The notes under the pieces: model-generated
What the model was told of the DNA's origin: nothing
Seen by the model: only the letters and a program-made list of their open reading frames with translations
Database searches by the model: none
Assembly (NCBI GenBank): GCA_014925825.1
Contig: JACGCK010000163.1
Span: 1 to 64,000 of the forward strand
Direction: 5' to 3'
DNA length: 64,000 nt
Source of the DNA: Pholiota molesta
Taxonomy: Eukaryota; Basidiomycota; Agaricomycetes; Agaricales; Strophariaceae
Position numbers and translations under genes: made by a program
Shown here: positions 43,121 through 55,795 of the stretch, piece by piece
How positions within the stretch are numbered: the first letter of the stretch is position 1
Layout: the number at the start of each line of letters is the position of its first letter

Positions 43121-44906
43121 ATGGTATGTGGGCGAAAACTGTGTTATCACTGGCCGACTGATATGGTATTGGCGTTAGCCCATCATATCGCCATTCACGG
43201 AAGTTCTAAGAACCAACTATGTTCCTACCCTACTCGACATCGACGTTATTGAACGAACATTAGAACTCCCCAGTTCTGAACGAAAGGCACTTGAGGATCA
43301 GCTACAGCAGCTGCAGGAACAGCTCGAGACAAAGAGAGAGATGCGGGACATTTTATCAAGGAGTATCGCTGAGCACCACAACCTTCTCACTCCCTTTCGT
43401 TGCTTGCCTGACGATATCCTGAGCGAGGTTTTCATGGCCTGTCTCCCCACAACACATGACGCGCTTATGAACTGCAACGAGCCTCCTTTGGTTCTTGGTT
43501 ATGTTTGCAGAAGATGGCGTTCTGTCGCCTATTATACGCCACGTCTATGGGCAACTCTACATATTGTGATTCCGACTTCTCCAACCGGGCCTTTCAATAC
43601 TGACATGATGATGGATCTCAACCAGAATCATGAACAACATGTATGGCACCATCAAATTAGAATTTCTACCTGGCTTCGTCGTTCCAAAACCTGCCCGCTC
43701 TCTATATCTATCTTTGACTCTAATTCATCCCAAAGATCAACCGCGCCTGTAGCGAAATCGTATTATAAATTGGTGTATAACTTTTCTGACCGAATCTGGC
43801 GCCTTGATCTCAACCTCCTAAGTCACCAATCAATATCCGTCCTTGTCGCAACCGCCCCATCCACCTCTTTTCCACATCTCCGAGTTCTCCTCTTAAAATT
43901 TCACCGTCGTCTCCGCCGTCAGGCCGTCGAAAACTGGAAGGACAGTGGCCTTCTGAATGTCCCAACCCTAAAGTGCTTGAGCATAGCGCAGTGCCCTCTT
44001 CATATTGAAGAGATGCGTGTAAATTGGTCGCATCTTACCCATATTATAGCCACTGGACCAGGCGCGCAGAAATTGAACAGTTCGGATGCTCAGAAGATCC
44101 TCGTCCACTCTCCGCGACTGCAACTTTGCTCCATCCATATTTCAAGCGCCATAAATACGTACACGCCATGTATTGCATTTTCGCTCCCATACCTCCATAC
44201 CCTTTCTCTGATCGATAACTCTACTTGCTTGGGCGAGATCTTCCAGTACGCCGATATCCCTTCCCTTCGTGATCTCACGTATCATTCCAAATTATGCCCA
44301 GCTCTCGACCGGCGTTCCCCCTTGCTTGTCATACTCTCTCATACAAATCTGAAACTTGAACGCCTGACAACGAATATCCAGTTCTACACTCTGGGTGACC
44401 TTGTTGAGTGTTTCGACATGACTCCTCATCTAACTCATCTTACCAACATCCATTGTGGCTCGGGGGGTTCTTCCAACCAACGTCGATATCGCCATTCCCT
44501 TCCTGTCGCTCATAAAATGCTATCCGCATTATTGGGTCTCCTAACACCAGCCCAGGATTTCCCGGTTCTCCTGCCCAATCTGCAGGTTGTCAGCTTGGAT
44601 ATGAAAGGCCTGTATATGCAAGTATCCGATAGGGAGCTCCTGGATTTCATTCGATCAAGAATGGACAACGCCTACCAGAAGGCATATGCGGAAGTTCGGG
44701 TCGCGGCACTGACAGAGATCTCGTTCGTGTCGACGGAGATGAGGGAGATTGACATTCGCGCCCAACTTGCGGAGTACATAGCCGATGGGATGAAGTTGAA
44801 TCTCACGTATCCTGGGTTCGCTAGTCCGTCGCCTATGGCTCGCTCCGTATATCTCCCACATATTGAAGGTCAGACACGGCAAACAGATTATGTTGATTAT
44901 TTGTAG
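43121..44906 (+). CDS. F-box family protein, 576 aa
   Basis: Exon 1 is the ATG alone (43121-43123); after a 55-bp GTATGT...TTAG intron, exon 2 (43179-44906) is one uninterrupted frame. Order: N-terminal PIISPFTEVLRTNYVPTLLD, a coiled coil (LEDQLQQLQEQLETKREMRD), the F-box-like LLTPFRCLPDDILSEVFMAC with CNEPPLVLGYVCRRWRSVAY, then a long leucine-rich body. In the body, strand phrases such as LLNVPTLKCLSIAQCPLHIE and FSLPYLHTLSLIDNST repeat. The F-box would bind Skp1 and the C-terminal repeats a substrate, placing it in an SCF ubiquitin ligase (family knowledge). This is the intact member for judging the broken copies at 28.6 and 40.6 kb. Confidence 0.85.
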
Positions 44907-47900
44907 CGTTGGTATATAGTATCGTCTCTATGCATTCAAATGCAAGTTTGTACCTGGACATCCTTTCCACCTCGCTGCGTTGCAGTGATAATTTCCATCC
45001 TTTATTTTGTCGCTTGTAAAAGTTGTAATCTGTGTGCTGACGCCGGACGTTAGCTATACGACGTACGTTACCCAACTCAAAGAAGAATTACTCTAATGGA
45101 GGGGCCGCAATGCAAACATAGCGATGTTCCCAAGGTCGCTATACATCACACCCCGCTTGGAATTGGAACGCGAGTGTGGTATATGGCGGTGGGGTCGGTG
45201 AAGGCCTGATCAGCCGCACAGGCGGCGCTGCCCATATCGGTTTCCGCGCCTGAGGATTCCGGCCCCAGGTACCGCGCCAAGATCATAGTTGTCAAAATCA
45301 TGGAGGTCGTCGACGAAGGACTCGGACCCACAACCGACATTGTGAACGTCCTCGGCGACATCCTGGGCGATCTCCCAGGCGCTGTCTAGCGCGATTTCCA
45401 CACTTGCGAGTGCGAGCTGCCTTGCTGGGATCTTGGATGTCGAGACCCGGGAGGACGCGGACGGAGAACCCGGGCCCACTGCTGCTGAGATCGTAAACTT
45501 TGTGTGGGAGATGTTCGTCGGAGAGCACACGGGCGCAAACGAGAACCCGGTTTATTCACGCCCTGATGTGCCTGCACCGCGTGTCCCACCACCTCGCGCT
45601 GCCCGTCGCGCCCGCGTCGCGCGTCAACGGCGGGCTGCGGCGCGCGGATGGTGCAGATGAGCATCATACTGAGCCCACCCTTCTCTGGCGTCTGCAGCCG
45701 TCGAGTCGTACTGATAGCGCCGGCTGACAACCTTCACGGAGAGGAGGGACACGCGGCGGTTGCGGATGGTGGTTTTGAGATGGTGGCAACGGCGGGGTGG
45801 ATGGTGTAGCCCCGCCGTAAGGGTCTGCACACCGCGGAGGCTGCAACATTGCAACCGCCTTGTACGTGCAGACCGTCAAGCGAAACGGCGGTGGCAGGCC
45901 TAGAGCGGCAGCGACCGCGACCCAAGATCCATGGCGGGTGTGTTTGTGTTACACAAGTCGTTTGCGTTATTCGTGTCCACGCATCCGTGTTAGTCTTCTA
46001 TTACTTGCTTGATTGTGTCGCATCCGTTACGATTGTTCGCGTTTTTTTGAGTCGTTCATGCGCTTTGCATCGGTTGCATTGCTAATGTCGGGCCCGCTGT
46101 TGTTCGCGTTCGCTTCATTCGTCGTAGAAGGGACACCTGACAGTTGTCAGTCGCAATTATTCATCATTTATATGAGGCTAACAACGTATTTTGGATGGCG
46201 GATGTCGACGATCCGCTTGAGCCCTCCTTCCTCTGCTACCCTCCAGGCGTCATGTTAGCACCGGTCCACATCTCTCATTGGAGAGGAGGGACACGAGGCA
46301 GTCGTTAATGGCAGTCAGAGTCGGCGGCGGCGGTGGCGGCGGTGGTGAAGTTGGTGGTGGGTGTGAACTCAGAAATCGCCTTTTATATTCAACTGATGGG
46401 GCGTCCTCAAATACAAACACGTGCAAAGCAAGACCTGTATCACTGCGCCGCGAGCTAGCCTCGATTGTCGAAACCCGCCACCCTTCTCGAAGTTCTCGTG
46501 CAGTTCTGTTCGCTCGCTCTCCCTCATATCAAGCCTGCAAGCCCAAGTCGAGCCTATTTCCCAGCAGACTAGTCTTTATTCGCATACGGTATGTCGACGT
46601 TTCCTCTATGCATACAGGACAGTGTATAGTGATCTGTGCCTCCATAGTTCTGGTCTTCCTCGAGCCTCCTCCATCGCCTGGTCTTCCACCCCGCCCCGTC
46701 TTACACGTCCCAACCTACCTCTTCACCAGCTTCCCACATAATTGCGTGACCATATGTGACCACCTCCGTGCAGACTATGAGCGCCCTTGAACCTCCCAGT
46801 CTCCCTTGGCACTGAAGGGGCGTTCGCGGCGAGGCATGCGGAGCGGGAAGACCACCGCTTGGCGCTCGTGACCCTCGCTCGCAGGAAGACCACTGCTCGG
46901 CGCTCATAACTCTCGCTCACTTGGTCCTTCCCAACCGATACGCACTTGGCCCGTAGTGCATCCCTAGATGATGATCTCTTTCGATTGGTGGGCGTGTCAT
47001 ACTGGGCCGATGGCTGTTGCAGTTGTCAGCAAAGAGATGGCTCAGCAGAGTCGTGCAGGCGGCAGAAGGAGATTCAGGTCATTATCGAGTGCGTTCTCTC
47101 TTTTCTTTGCTGTGATACTCTGCTTACAAGATGGTAGGACGGTCATCTTGATATCCAGAGACGCGCATCCGCGTGTACGATATGTGGTTCGTCAACCTGC
47201 GTAAATGCCGCATATACTTCGCCGCCCATTCTACGAGTGGGTCGATCGCGTACCTGCGTTGTTGTTAGGTAGTTAGCCTTGTACGGTGGTCACACGCTAG
47301 CGGCTGCACCGTGGTCAAGCTCTTTTCTGTCTTAATTCCACGCTGGACTGGTACGTCGGCCGTCCTTCCGTCAACCCTTCTTCCCTCTGCCCTCCTTCCC
47401 TCCATCTACGCCGACGCTGATCCATCTTGTCTTATCGCGGAGGCTACACGCGCCTGCCGCCTCGGCGCTGCTCACATCCTACGAACGCGTCGAACGCGAT
47501 CCGCTCCTTCCATTCCGCAACTTAATCGCTGAGTTCCCCTTGCAGCTGCTGAAAGCCTGAACCCGGAAAGCGACCCCACACATGCGCGAGAACAGGCGAT
47601 GACGACGCTGGCTGTGGGTGCAGTGGCTGGTGAGGTCTGTAGTATCTCCGTTGCATCTTCGTTGGTAAATATTCATACTCCCATAACTGCAGAAAGGTCT
47701 GGATGCGAAGGACACACGAGTGGGCTGGGCCGCTATCTGATGGCGACGTGGGCGAAAGTATGCCATGCTCTTGCCGGCGCGTTCGAGGTCTATCTCTCTG
47801 TGGTGAGGCCCTCCCGCATTTCGACTGCCAGCGCCAAGGCGGACTGACCTTTTTTTTCTTAGATGACATGAGCGGCGCGAGGGTTGGAAGACCGTCTTCT

Positions 47901-48981
47901 TGGATGAGCGCACGTACGACGGCGACGGACGAGAAGTGTACTCTGCCGTCAGGACGGTTGTACACTGACGACGGTGTGGTCCGTGTGCGAGGCTTATGCG
48001 ATGTGCGTTTTCAAATTTCAAACTTGACTTGCTCATACCCAAACCGAGCACGCTGACGTAGGCGTGCTTTATAGAGTAATACCGCGTGGCATGCCGGACG
48101 CGGAGTGGGATGCGCATCGCATGCGGCTCCGTACATCCTGAACGACGGGCAGCTTAGAGCGCTTGGCGCCGCCCGCGGGCTGGCCATCGCGCATCATGAG
48201 GTGCGCATGCTGGATTCGGACGGTGCGGCGCCACGACGTCTGCGACGTGGAGGCGATCGCCGTGGAGTATACTAGAGGAGGCCTGGAACGATGATAATGA
48301 CGGCAGTCCTCCCCACTCCCCATCTATTCCCATCCACGCTTCGCGCTCCCTCTCAAGTGGCATACCAAAACACGGCCGTTCACCTAGGATCCAGAGCTGC
48401 TGATACGGCGCGTGGGGTGGGGTGGCTGAGGGTGGTGGAGGCGCCATCTGCGCGTGACGGCGCCGAATCTCCAAGTGGAGGTGCGCAGTACCGCGATGGG
48501 CCGGAGGATGAGGGTGTGCACCATGACAGGGAACGGGGCCGGGAGGCGAGGCGGTCGCTGGCGCATCATGGGATACGGGATACACGATACGGTTTTTGTG
48601 ATGATTTCTGACCCGTATTTCCAGGTTGACGGAATCCGAGAGCTGTGGAGAAGTTCATTAGATAGTGTTGAGTCGGTAACTTGGATATTAGTACGTATGT
48701 TAATTTTGGCGCGTTGAATGCAGTATGTGTTTAGATAATGAAGCTAGTCAAATGCCTGCACGGTAGCTCACTGATACTCCTGAACTGGTGAAGGTCGACG
48801 TGCCAGTGGAGGGGGCGAAGGTTTAGACGGAACACAGATCGCGTCGCTCTAAAGTCGCTTTAAAGCACAGAGTGTAGAGTTGTGAATTCACGTAAACGCA
48901 CACATGTCATATGGTTCGACGTTCAACAACGTGCAAAGAGCGTGCAATGCTTGACTTTCATCCGACTTGCATTCAACTACG
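44907..48981. other. Intergenic, decayed duplicated sequence
   Basis: No intact gene in about 4 kb. 46.45-48.65 kb is collinear, in diverged form, with 53.45-55.26 kb (matching stretches are given in the findings), so it is likely the remains of an older gene or element. A GGC/GGT microrepeat occurs at 46,322-46,365. Open frames on both strands at 45.2-45.9 and 47.5-48.6 kb are GC-driven and mutually overlapping. Confidence 0.45.
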
Positions 48982-49660
48982 ATGTCGAGCAACTTCCTTG
49001 CCATACCATCCGAGCTGCATATCCAGATCCTCTCGAGCCTCGATGCCGTTTCTCTCGTTTCCTGTGCGATGGTAAAGCCGGTTTCTCAACTGAAAAAAAA
49101 CGAACTAAAATCTAAATGGACGGACGCAGACATGCACTTGCTTATACGATACCTTCAAAAGTTCCTCTGAGCTGATGTATATAATTGAGCTTCACCTCGA
49201 CGGCCTCAAGGATGCTGGAACATCCGTCCCCGCCGCCGACGCTATCGCGCTTCTTCGGCATCGTCGCCAGGCGTTGTTGTCCCCGGAATGGACTGAGCAG
49301 GCCGCCTTCGAAATACAACACGCTGGTTATGCATACGACCTTATCGGAGGCGTATTTGCTCACATCAATGAGGACGTGGATGACCAAGTTGAATTCATAT
49401 GGCTGCCTAATTCGAGGAACAAAAAGGGACATGCTGTTCGAAGAGACCTGAATGAGACTATGCCAATTTCATGCTTGACAATTGATCCGACGCAAGATCT
49501 CATCGTATTTCTGGAAAACAGTGTCGACAGGTGAGCGAAAGCATTTTGCCCTTCTGGTCTGGTCCAACCTTGACTGATTTTGCAGCTCACTTTTAATGTT
49601 GGATACTGTTTCCAGTGTCGCTCGCATTCACATTCACGCCACATCTGCCGACATCCCACA

Positions 49661-50533
49661 TAGTGTATGGCACGGGTTTGAAGACCCGTGCGGGTTTTGG
49701 CCAGGGGTTTGGTGGGTACGGGTTGGGGTCTGGCTTTTCTCACCCGGCCTGAACCCGTACCCCCAGCCACGGGTTGGCGGGTGCGCGGCCGCCCGATGCC
49801 GATCAATTCAAGCGGAGCTTGAAATCGAAATCAACGAAGTTGTTCGTTGATTTCGATTGCTAACCACCTTCTGCATGGCCGCGTGCCCCTCCCCTCCAAT
49901 GAGGGATGTGGGCCGGCCATTCTTTTAGCTCTGCACACACCGGACGTCGGACACGACACAATGCAGACAACGGACGCCATGGATAGCAACACGAAGCGGA
50001 CGACCGGTGACGTGTACGATGACACGACGCGATGCAGACGATGCGAGACCACACAGACGACGGACGCCATGGATGGCAACGCGAAGCGGACGACCAGCAA
50101 CGTGGACGATGACGCGACGTGTGCGGATGACAACACGATGTGTGCGGCTGATGACGCGGACGGCGGGGACGTAGATGGTGACACAGGCGATGGGACGGCG
50201 GGCGACTGGACGGCAATGTCGAGCAACATGGACGGCGAGGAGGGCGACACGGACGATGGGATGATGAGGCGGACGGCGGGCAATGCGAGTGGGCAGCGGC
50301 TCTCAGCCGTCTGTATACACAACGAGGCTGCAATTGCAGCCTCTGCGGTATACAGACGCTTGAATGAGCCTACCCCTGCCACCGACCCGCGCGGGTTTCG
50401 AGACCCCCGAAACCCGCCGGACCCGCTACCCAAACCCGCCGAAACCCATACCCTTTTGCACGGGTGGCGGGTTGCGCGGGTAAGGGTTGGGGTCTGACCT
50501 CCGAGACCCGGGGGTTACCCGTGCATTTCACTA
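49661..50533. mobile_element. Non-autonomous hAT-type MITE, 873 bp
   Basis: Flanked by an 8-bp direct repeat ATCCCACA (49653-49660 and 50534-50541), the target length of hAT elements. Terminal inverted repeats begin TAGTGTATGGCACGGGT on the left and TAGTGAAATGCACGGGT on the inverted right end; TAGTG/CAGGG starts are typical of hAT. The subterminal ~100 bp on both sides are packed with CACGGGT/ACCCGTG/GCGGGT words. The core has two direct copies of an ~84-bp unit containing ACGCCATGGAT and GAAGCGGACGACC, and a 16-bp perfect hairpin. The long plus-strand frame inside is compositionally biased and not a transposase. Confidence 0.88.
49823..49858. repeat. 16-bp perfect hairpin inside the MITE
   Basis: AATCGAAATCAACGAA and its exact complement are separated by a 4-base GTTG loop. 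Confidence 0.8.
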
Positions 50534-51794
50534 ATCCCACATCTGTTAGCACTACAGAACTCACTGGAGCCTTTTGCTGTCGGCTACGATGACGGGCGTC
50601 TCAACGGCTACCGTACCACTCTTCAAATTGCACATAACATTTTGGCGCTTTCTTTCGGGGACAAGGAAACACGAACATTGATATGGGATTGGACAACATC
50701 GGAACTCTTACTGGTGCGCCAAATACTACGCGAGTTCCAACCTACTATTTTGACGATTCACAAACGGCGTAGGACTCCGCTATATCTTTTGACCATTCAT
50801 TTCAAACCGGCTTGGGTTCGAGAAGTCTCCTCAATTCCACTCACCTTCTATCCGCCTTTACAGACAACTCGGGATCGATCCGGCTGTACAAACTCGAGCG
50901 ATCTCTTTCAGTTGACAACGCCCCAGCCGTCCACCTTGCTACACTTCACCTTCCTTCGTTAGCTTTCCACAGGAACTGTAAGATCCTCAGTATCACCATT
51001 CAAACTGAGCCAATCCTAGCGCATCCGCTTCCACACACGCCGTTCATGACGAATGATGAGGATCGCTTACACGTATTTTGGATAACATATTATGCGCCGG
51101 AGTCTGTACACTGTGCCTGTATGTTCGTGCATCAGCGAGTGTTCACAAAGTACATCTTGCGACATGCCTGCCTCGGAGGTCCCCCTCTGGATATCCCATG
51201 GGCGGAGTGGGGACCATCAAACACACGGTTGATTTTCCCTGCGGATGGGGACCAATATGCCAACAGTCGTTCGAAAAGGTTGTTCTATTCGCACCATGTT
51301 TTAATGATTACTCTAATTAATTTTTCACAATTCTGTGTACAGATGCGTCCATGGTCAGCGTGTCATCTCTCATTTAAATTATGAACCCTTATCGACATCA
51401 TCCAAATCCATTGACATCCTCGATTTCTCTCTCGCCGCCACACTTTCTGTTAAGAGCCACTTCCCAATTGATGCCACTGACTCGGAGAATTACAAAGAAC
51501 ACGAATACCCATACTTCATGGAGGATATCAGAACATATCTTCCATATGTACGTATTACGCGGGGCCTCAAACAGGAATACTCAAAGTTTATGGTCCACGC
51601 AGATGACATTGTCTGCACAAAGGTGCGTTCACAACTTCCTTCGTATTTAAACTTTATTTGGGGCTTGTAGCGGTTGGCATCCTATGGCAATCTTTCAGTG
51701 CGCATTGAACTGAACTAGACCAACTTGTTTACCCTTGCCCCTTCTACAGGTCAACGATGATTGGAGTCGTTCTTCGCACATATACACTATCTAA

Positions 51795-52102
51795 CTAAGA
51801 TCTTGAATGTACTTAAAAATTTAACACCGATCTAACAATTACAAGGGCATCTGGGGGAAGAATTTGAGGGAAATGCAGAGGTAACAATTTTGTCGCAGTG
51901 AGTGTGTACTTATATACATATATGGATGATCATAAGGCCACTGGAATTCAAATAAACCTCATTGTCTGTGTGTGGTCCAAGAACCATAATTCATTTTGTG
52001 GTTAGGATGGATGACATGTCAATTTCTCAACTTGAACAATTTCTGTACATCGGTACTACTTGGTACTGGCTAAAACAACCTTCATTCTTTCCCTGGAAGA
52101 GA
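51795..52102. other. Intergenic between convergent genes
   Basis: Short spacer between the stop codons of the F-box gene and the DUF5648 gene; no feature seen. Confidence 0.5.
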
Positions 52103-52623
52103 TCAAAGCACACGGCCCGTAACTCCTTCGTTGACATAGCCGAATTTCGCAATGGCGTTGTCCACCTCGGACTGGGAGGTGGTGTAGAAATGGTCTTTAT
52201 TGGAGTTGTGATACACCCTATACAAGATGACGCCGTTCGGATAGGCGTCGGCGGACAGGATATACCCGACAATGCCTTCCGCGAGATATCCAAGGCTTCC
52301 GACCGCGTTGTCGTGCTCCGCCGTGCTAGTCGTGTAGAAGTGGTCCAAATTGGACGGGTTGTACGTGCGGTACAGGGGCAGGGTGCTCTCCACATGGTTG
52401 GTGAAGACGCTGCAGGCTATCCCCTCTGCGGTGTAACCGAGGTTGGCGACAGCGTTGTCCATCTCGAATTTCGTTGCGGTGTAGAAGTGGTCTTTGTTGG
52501 TGGCATTGTAAGCCCTGTAAAGAGGAACGAGGATGGATTCCTCAGGCTGTCAAGAAAATGTCAGTATTGCGGTGACAGATTTTCTTTGTGGGACGATAAA
52601 CGCACGGTTTGGGTCGTAGACAT
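52103..52623 (-). CDS. DUF5648 repeat protein, 153 aa
   Basis: A 6-codon first exon (52623-52606, MSTTQT), a 59-bp intron and a 444-nt second exon give 154 codons. The protein is three tandem copies of a ~47-residue repeat, each reading LYR-x-Y-N-x-x-N-x-DHFYT, then DNAV-x-x-LGY-x-x-EGI: VPLYRAYNATNKDHFYTAT, LPLYRTYNPSNLDHFYTTS and ILYRVYHNSNKDHFYTTSQ. This is the DUF5648 pattern, a probable beta-propeller-like repeat found in secreted bacterial and fungal proteins. No signal peptide is visible with this start, so localisation is open. Function unknown. Confidence 0.88.
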
Positions 52624-55600
52624 GATTTGGGACTGTGAGATGGAGCTGAGAAGGTATACCGTATCTGTGAGATGGAGCACAACCATAAGTTGGGCTAGTC
52701 TTTTATATTGTAGCAAGTTGTTCACTCAAAATAAATCTCCGTGAATGGGGAGCGGAAAGGTGATTCTTTGCGATCATCGGTCGCAAATCATCCGATAACC
52801 GGGGCCTAATCAGAAATACATTGACAAGGGCAGAAAGAGATTTGTCGTAATGGTATTACGGGGGAGCACACGGGATCCTTTCAAAAGATTTTCGCGGGTC
52901 ATAATACAGAACCAATTGTGACACTCCATCATCTCGCTTTTTGGACTCCAATAAACCTAGGATAGATCTCACCGTTAGTAAAACCCCAACAAAATCTCAG
53001 CTTACATTTATTTATGACGATGAAAGTAAACTTTTTTTTATACAGCCCACGAAGACAGAATGAATTGACATATTCCGTGCGGGGGCACATGCTCTTAGAT
53101 TATAAGGATAGATCGAATACCGAGTGGAGTTAATACACTCAAAGCGTGGTGGATGCGCGCTCACTAAATTTGTTCAATGCGTGTCCTGCCAGTGAATCGG
53201 CTGGCCTCCGACGACTCCAGTAGAGATACTGGTTATTTTGGGAATAATCGTTACCAAATATAGGCATCGACAACGGCCGTAAGCGGTTCCCTAACTTGTC
53301 GCAAGGTATCCCCAATTATGAAGTACTCAACACATTTATTCGCCCCTTTTCTATCTTACTTAGCATAAACAACTCATGTCTGTAGACGGTACTAACATGG
53401 CGCAGAATTTAGTCACATCCACGTAACAGCTTGGTCACCGCCCTGTTAGCGCGGCGTGCTGCCTGCGTCTGCCTTCAAAACTAACTCGCCATCCTTCTCG
53501 CGCGGTCCTCGTGTTGTGCTGTCCCCATACCAAGCCTGCAAGCCGACCCATTAGCAGGCTAGCCCCATTCGCATATGGTACGTTGCTATTCCCATGTTCC
53601 CATGTACACAAAATGGAAAAACGATCTGCACCTTCCAGTCCCAACCTACCTCGGCATCTGTACCTACCTAATTGCATGACCGTTTGCGACTGCTACGTGT
53701 AGACTATCACCGCCCGCGAACGATCGCTCCTAGTCTCTTTCGATTGGCGGGCGTGTCATGTGTGGCCAATGCCTATTGCAGCTATCAGAAAAGAGATGGG
53801 CAAACCCGTGCAGGCAGGAGAAGTTCAACGGCCAATGGCAAGCATGTTGGAAATTACGAGCTCAGCGGAGTTTCGTTTATGTCACGTGATCCGTTCGTAG
53901 ATTGTAGGGACAGCTTTTGTATGTTGTTCCTCACTCAATTGCCATCGAGTTCCCGCTACCCCGTCTCGCAGCGACGCGACCCGACGAATTCCCACAAAGC
54001 ATAGAATATTGACATGTTGCGGCCAACAAAGCTTTGGGCGCTAGACCTTTGCTAGACACCCTCGGAGAAAACTCGGCTATCGCGGCGTCAAATGCAAACA
54101 CGTGCAAAGCAACGTCACACGGAGCGCTTTCCCCAACGTTGACTCCATTGCAACTCCATTGCTCGCCTATCCCACTATCCACATACAATATGTTGGTGTT
54201 CCCACTATAGGTATGCATACCGAGTCCTGACTACCGAGTACCGACGTACTGATATATGATACAGCATGGAATATGGAATAGTGATATGGGTCTCCTTAGA
54301 TGCGGTCTTTCTTTTCCTTCGCCTTTGCCTTGTCTTGTCCTCCTCTTCGCTCCATCTTTCGCCTAACCAATGTACGTTTTTCATCCTTCCGTCATATGTT
54401 ACTTCGCAGCGCTTTAATCCCCTTTCTCTATAAACTCTCTCGCTGACTCACCTTCTCTCGCGCTTTAGGGCACACGCCTGAGCCTCCGCCGCCTCGGCGC
54501 TGATCAACTTCTGCGAGGACACCGAGCAGGATAAGCTCCTCTCCAAATGCTGAGCGCTTGATGAGGCCGCAACGTGATGCTGCACATATGCAGCGGTATG
54601 TGCGAATGCAAGCGATTCCGACGCTGGAGCGGGTATGGTTGCAGATGCTAGCTTGAGGGCACATTTGCTTAGGTATGTCGCCGCCCTAGCGCATTCTCGA
54701 ACCATCTAACAACTTTGCAGACGACCCAAAGATGACCTGCATATTCCGCGGCGCTTTTGAGTAAGGCGTTATGATTCGAGTTGGATACTAATGGTTGATT
54801 TGGTTTGTGTAGCGTTATGGCGCGGTCATGCCTCTCCTGCTAGGCTTTTTCAGAATTCCGATGATCTAGATTACAGCAAGCTGAGATTGGAGGTGATGGA
54901 ATGTACATGGTTCGTCGGTCAGTCCGTTCGCCGCCATATTCTTGCATCCCTTTCATCTTCGTTGATGTATGTTCATATTCCCTTACAGTACGCCCTATGG
55001 ATCCGAACGGCATTCATTTAGGCCAATACTCGATGGCGACATGGGCGACATTTTATCAGGCAGCTTATGTACAAAGCGGGGGTTGGGAGACCGTCGTTTT
55101 TTTGGAGAACATTGGTGTACATGCGCTTTATGTCACCACCACCTTCATCCAGATTACCGACTGCATTGGACCACGAGGGAAAGTTTGGAACGGATTATGA
55201 AATATGGGATACGGGATTCGTGACGGTTTCGGACCCTTATTCCCAAGGTAAATGAGGTTGGCGAGCAAGTTGATAAAACAGTGCAGCTCTCCCTATCGCT
55301 CTCACAGCCTAAATGCTCATTGATAATATTGAACAAGTTTGAACCACAAGTAGCGAGCTTGAACTTGTGACGAGAGCCATAGGCTGGTACAGGGCTGGTA
55401 TGAAAGCGTCAAAATTTTACACGTACAATGCGTATTAGTCCGAGTCCAAACTACTAGTTCAATTTACTGACCGCAGCACTGCTACCAATGTTCAAATGAG
55501 CTCTAAAGCGCCAAGATTTATTCATTTCGTTCGAACGCCGTGCAAACGCCGTTTTGTTAGAGCAATCATACTCGAATCGGCGCATTGTGCGCCGAATTCA

Positions 55601-55795
55601 AGCCGAATCAGTTACCCAGCTAAGCCTCGCAACGCATGACGTGTGACTCTTTTCCCTTCCTATCGTTCGTACTACAACTTGAACAATTCGATCCGTTCAT
55701 TTATCGCCTGAAGTGTCCGCAAGGAGTCAAATTCTTGGATACAGAGCTTTCCTTATCTACTATTGGTTACATTGCAACTATCGTATGGTACTTGA
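52624..55795. other. Intergenic, second decayed duplicate block
   Basis: No intact gene in 3.2 kb. 53.45-55.26 kb is the diverged counterpart of 46.45-48.65 kb. A short dispersed repeat (about 54,026-54,120) also occurs at 61.7 kb in inverted orientation and in part at 46.4 kb. Confidence 0.45.
54026..54120 (+). repeat. Dispersed repeat, copy 1
   Basis: Contains CTTTGGGCGCTA, CTCGGCTATCGCGGCG and AATGCAAACACGTGCAAAGC in this order. The same three blocks occur in inverted order and strand at 61,695-61,790, and the last block alone at about 46,410-46,430. Confidence 0.6.

Larger units (their letters stand above)
48982..51794 (+). pseudogene. F-box protein gene disrupted by a MITE
   Basis: Exons 48982-49071, 49130-49530, 49586-49660 then 50542-50713 (one exon split by the MITE), 50773-51278, 51343-51622 and 51750-51794. 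Without the 873-bp insert and one target copy they give exactly 523 codons (522 aa). The start is an F-box of another family: NFLAIPSELHIQILSSLDAV. It continues LMYIIELHLDGLKDAG, IDPTQDLIVFLE, then after the insert TLIWDWTTSELLL, beta-propeller-like strands (GSIRLYKLERSLSV), DRLHVFWITYYAPE, CVHGQRVISHL and a C-terminal IYTI. All splice sites are still good, so the insertion is probably recent. Unless the insert is spliced out, the protein is truncated after about 189 residues. Confidence 0.8.

Noticed and set aside
45210..45730. Overlapping minus-strand frames near 45.4 kb
   Set aside because: No conserved motif, several competing frames and no splice sites giving a consistent product.
46316..46370. 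GGC/GGT repeat encoding polyglycine
   Set aside because: A simple-sequence run without a supported gene around it.
49847..50497. 216-codon frame inside the MITE
   Set aside because: It is made of tandem nucleotide repeats (Thr/Asp/Ala-biased), has no transposase motif and lies wholly between hAT-like termini.
52027..52744. 260-codon plus-strand frame over the DUF5648 gene
   Set aside because: Complement of a clear three-repeat protein on the minus strand with a good intron and start.
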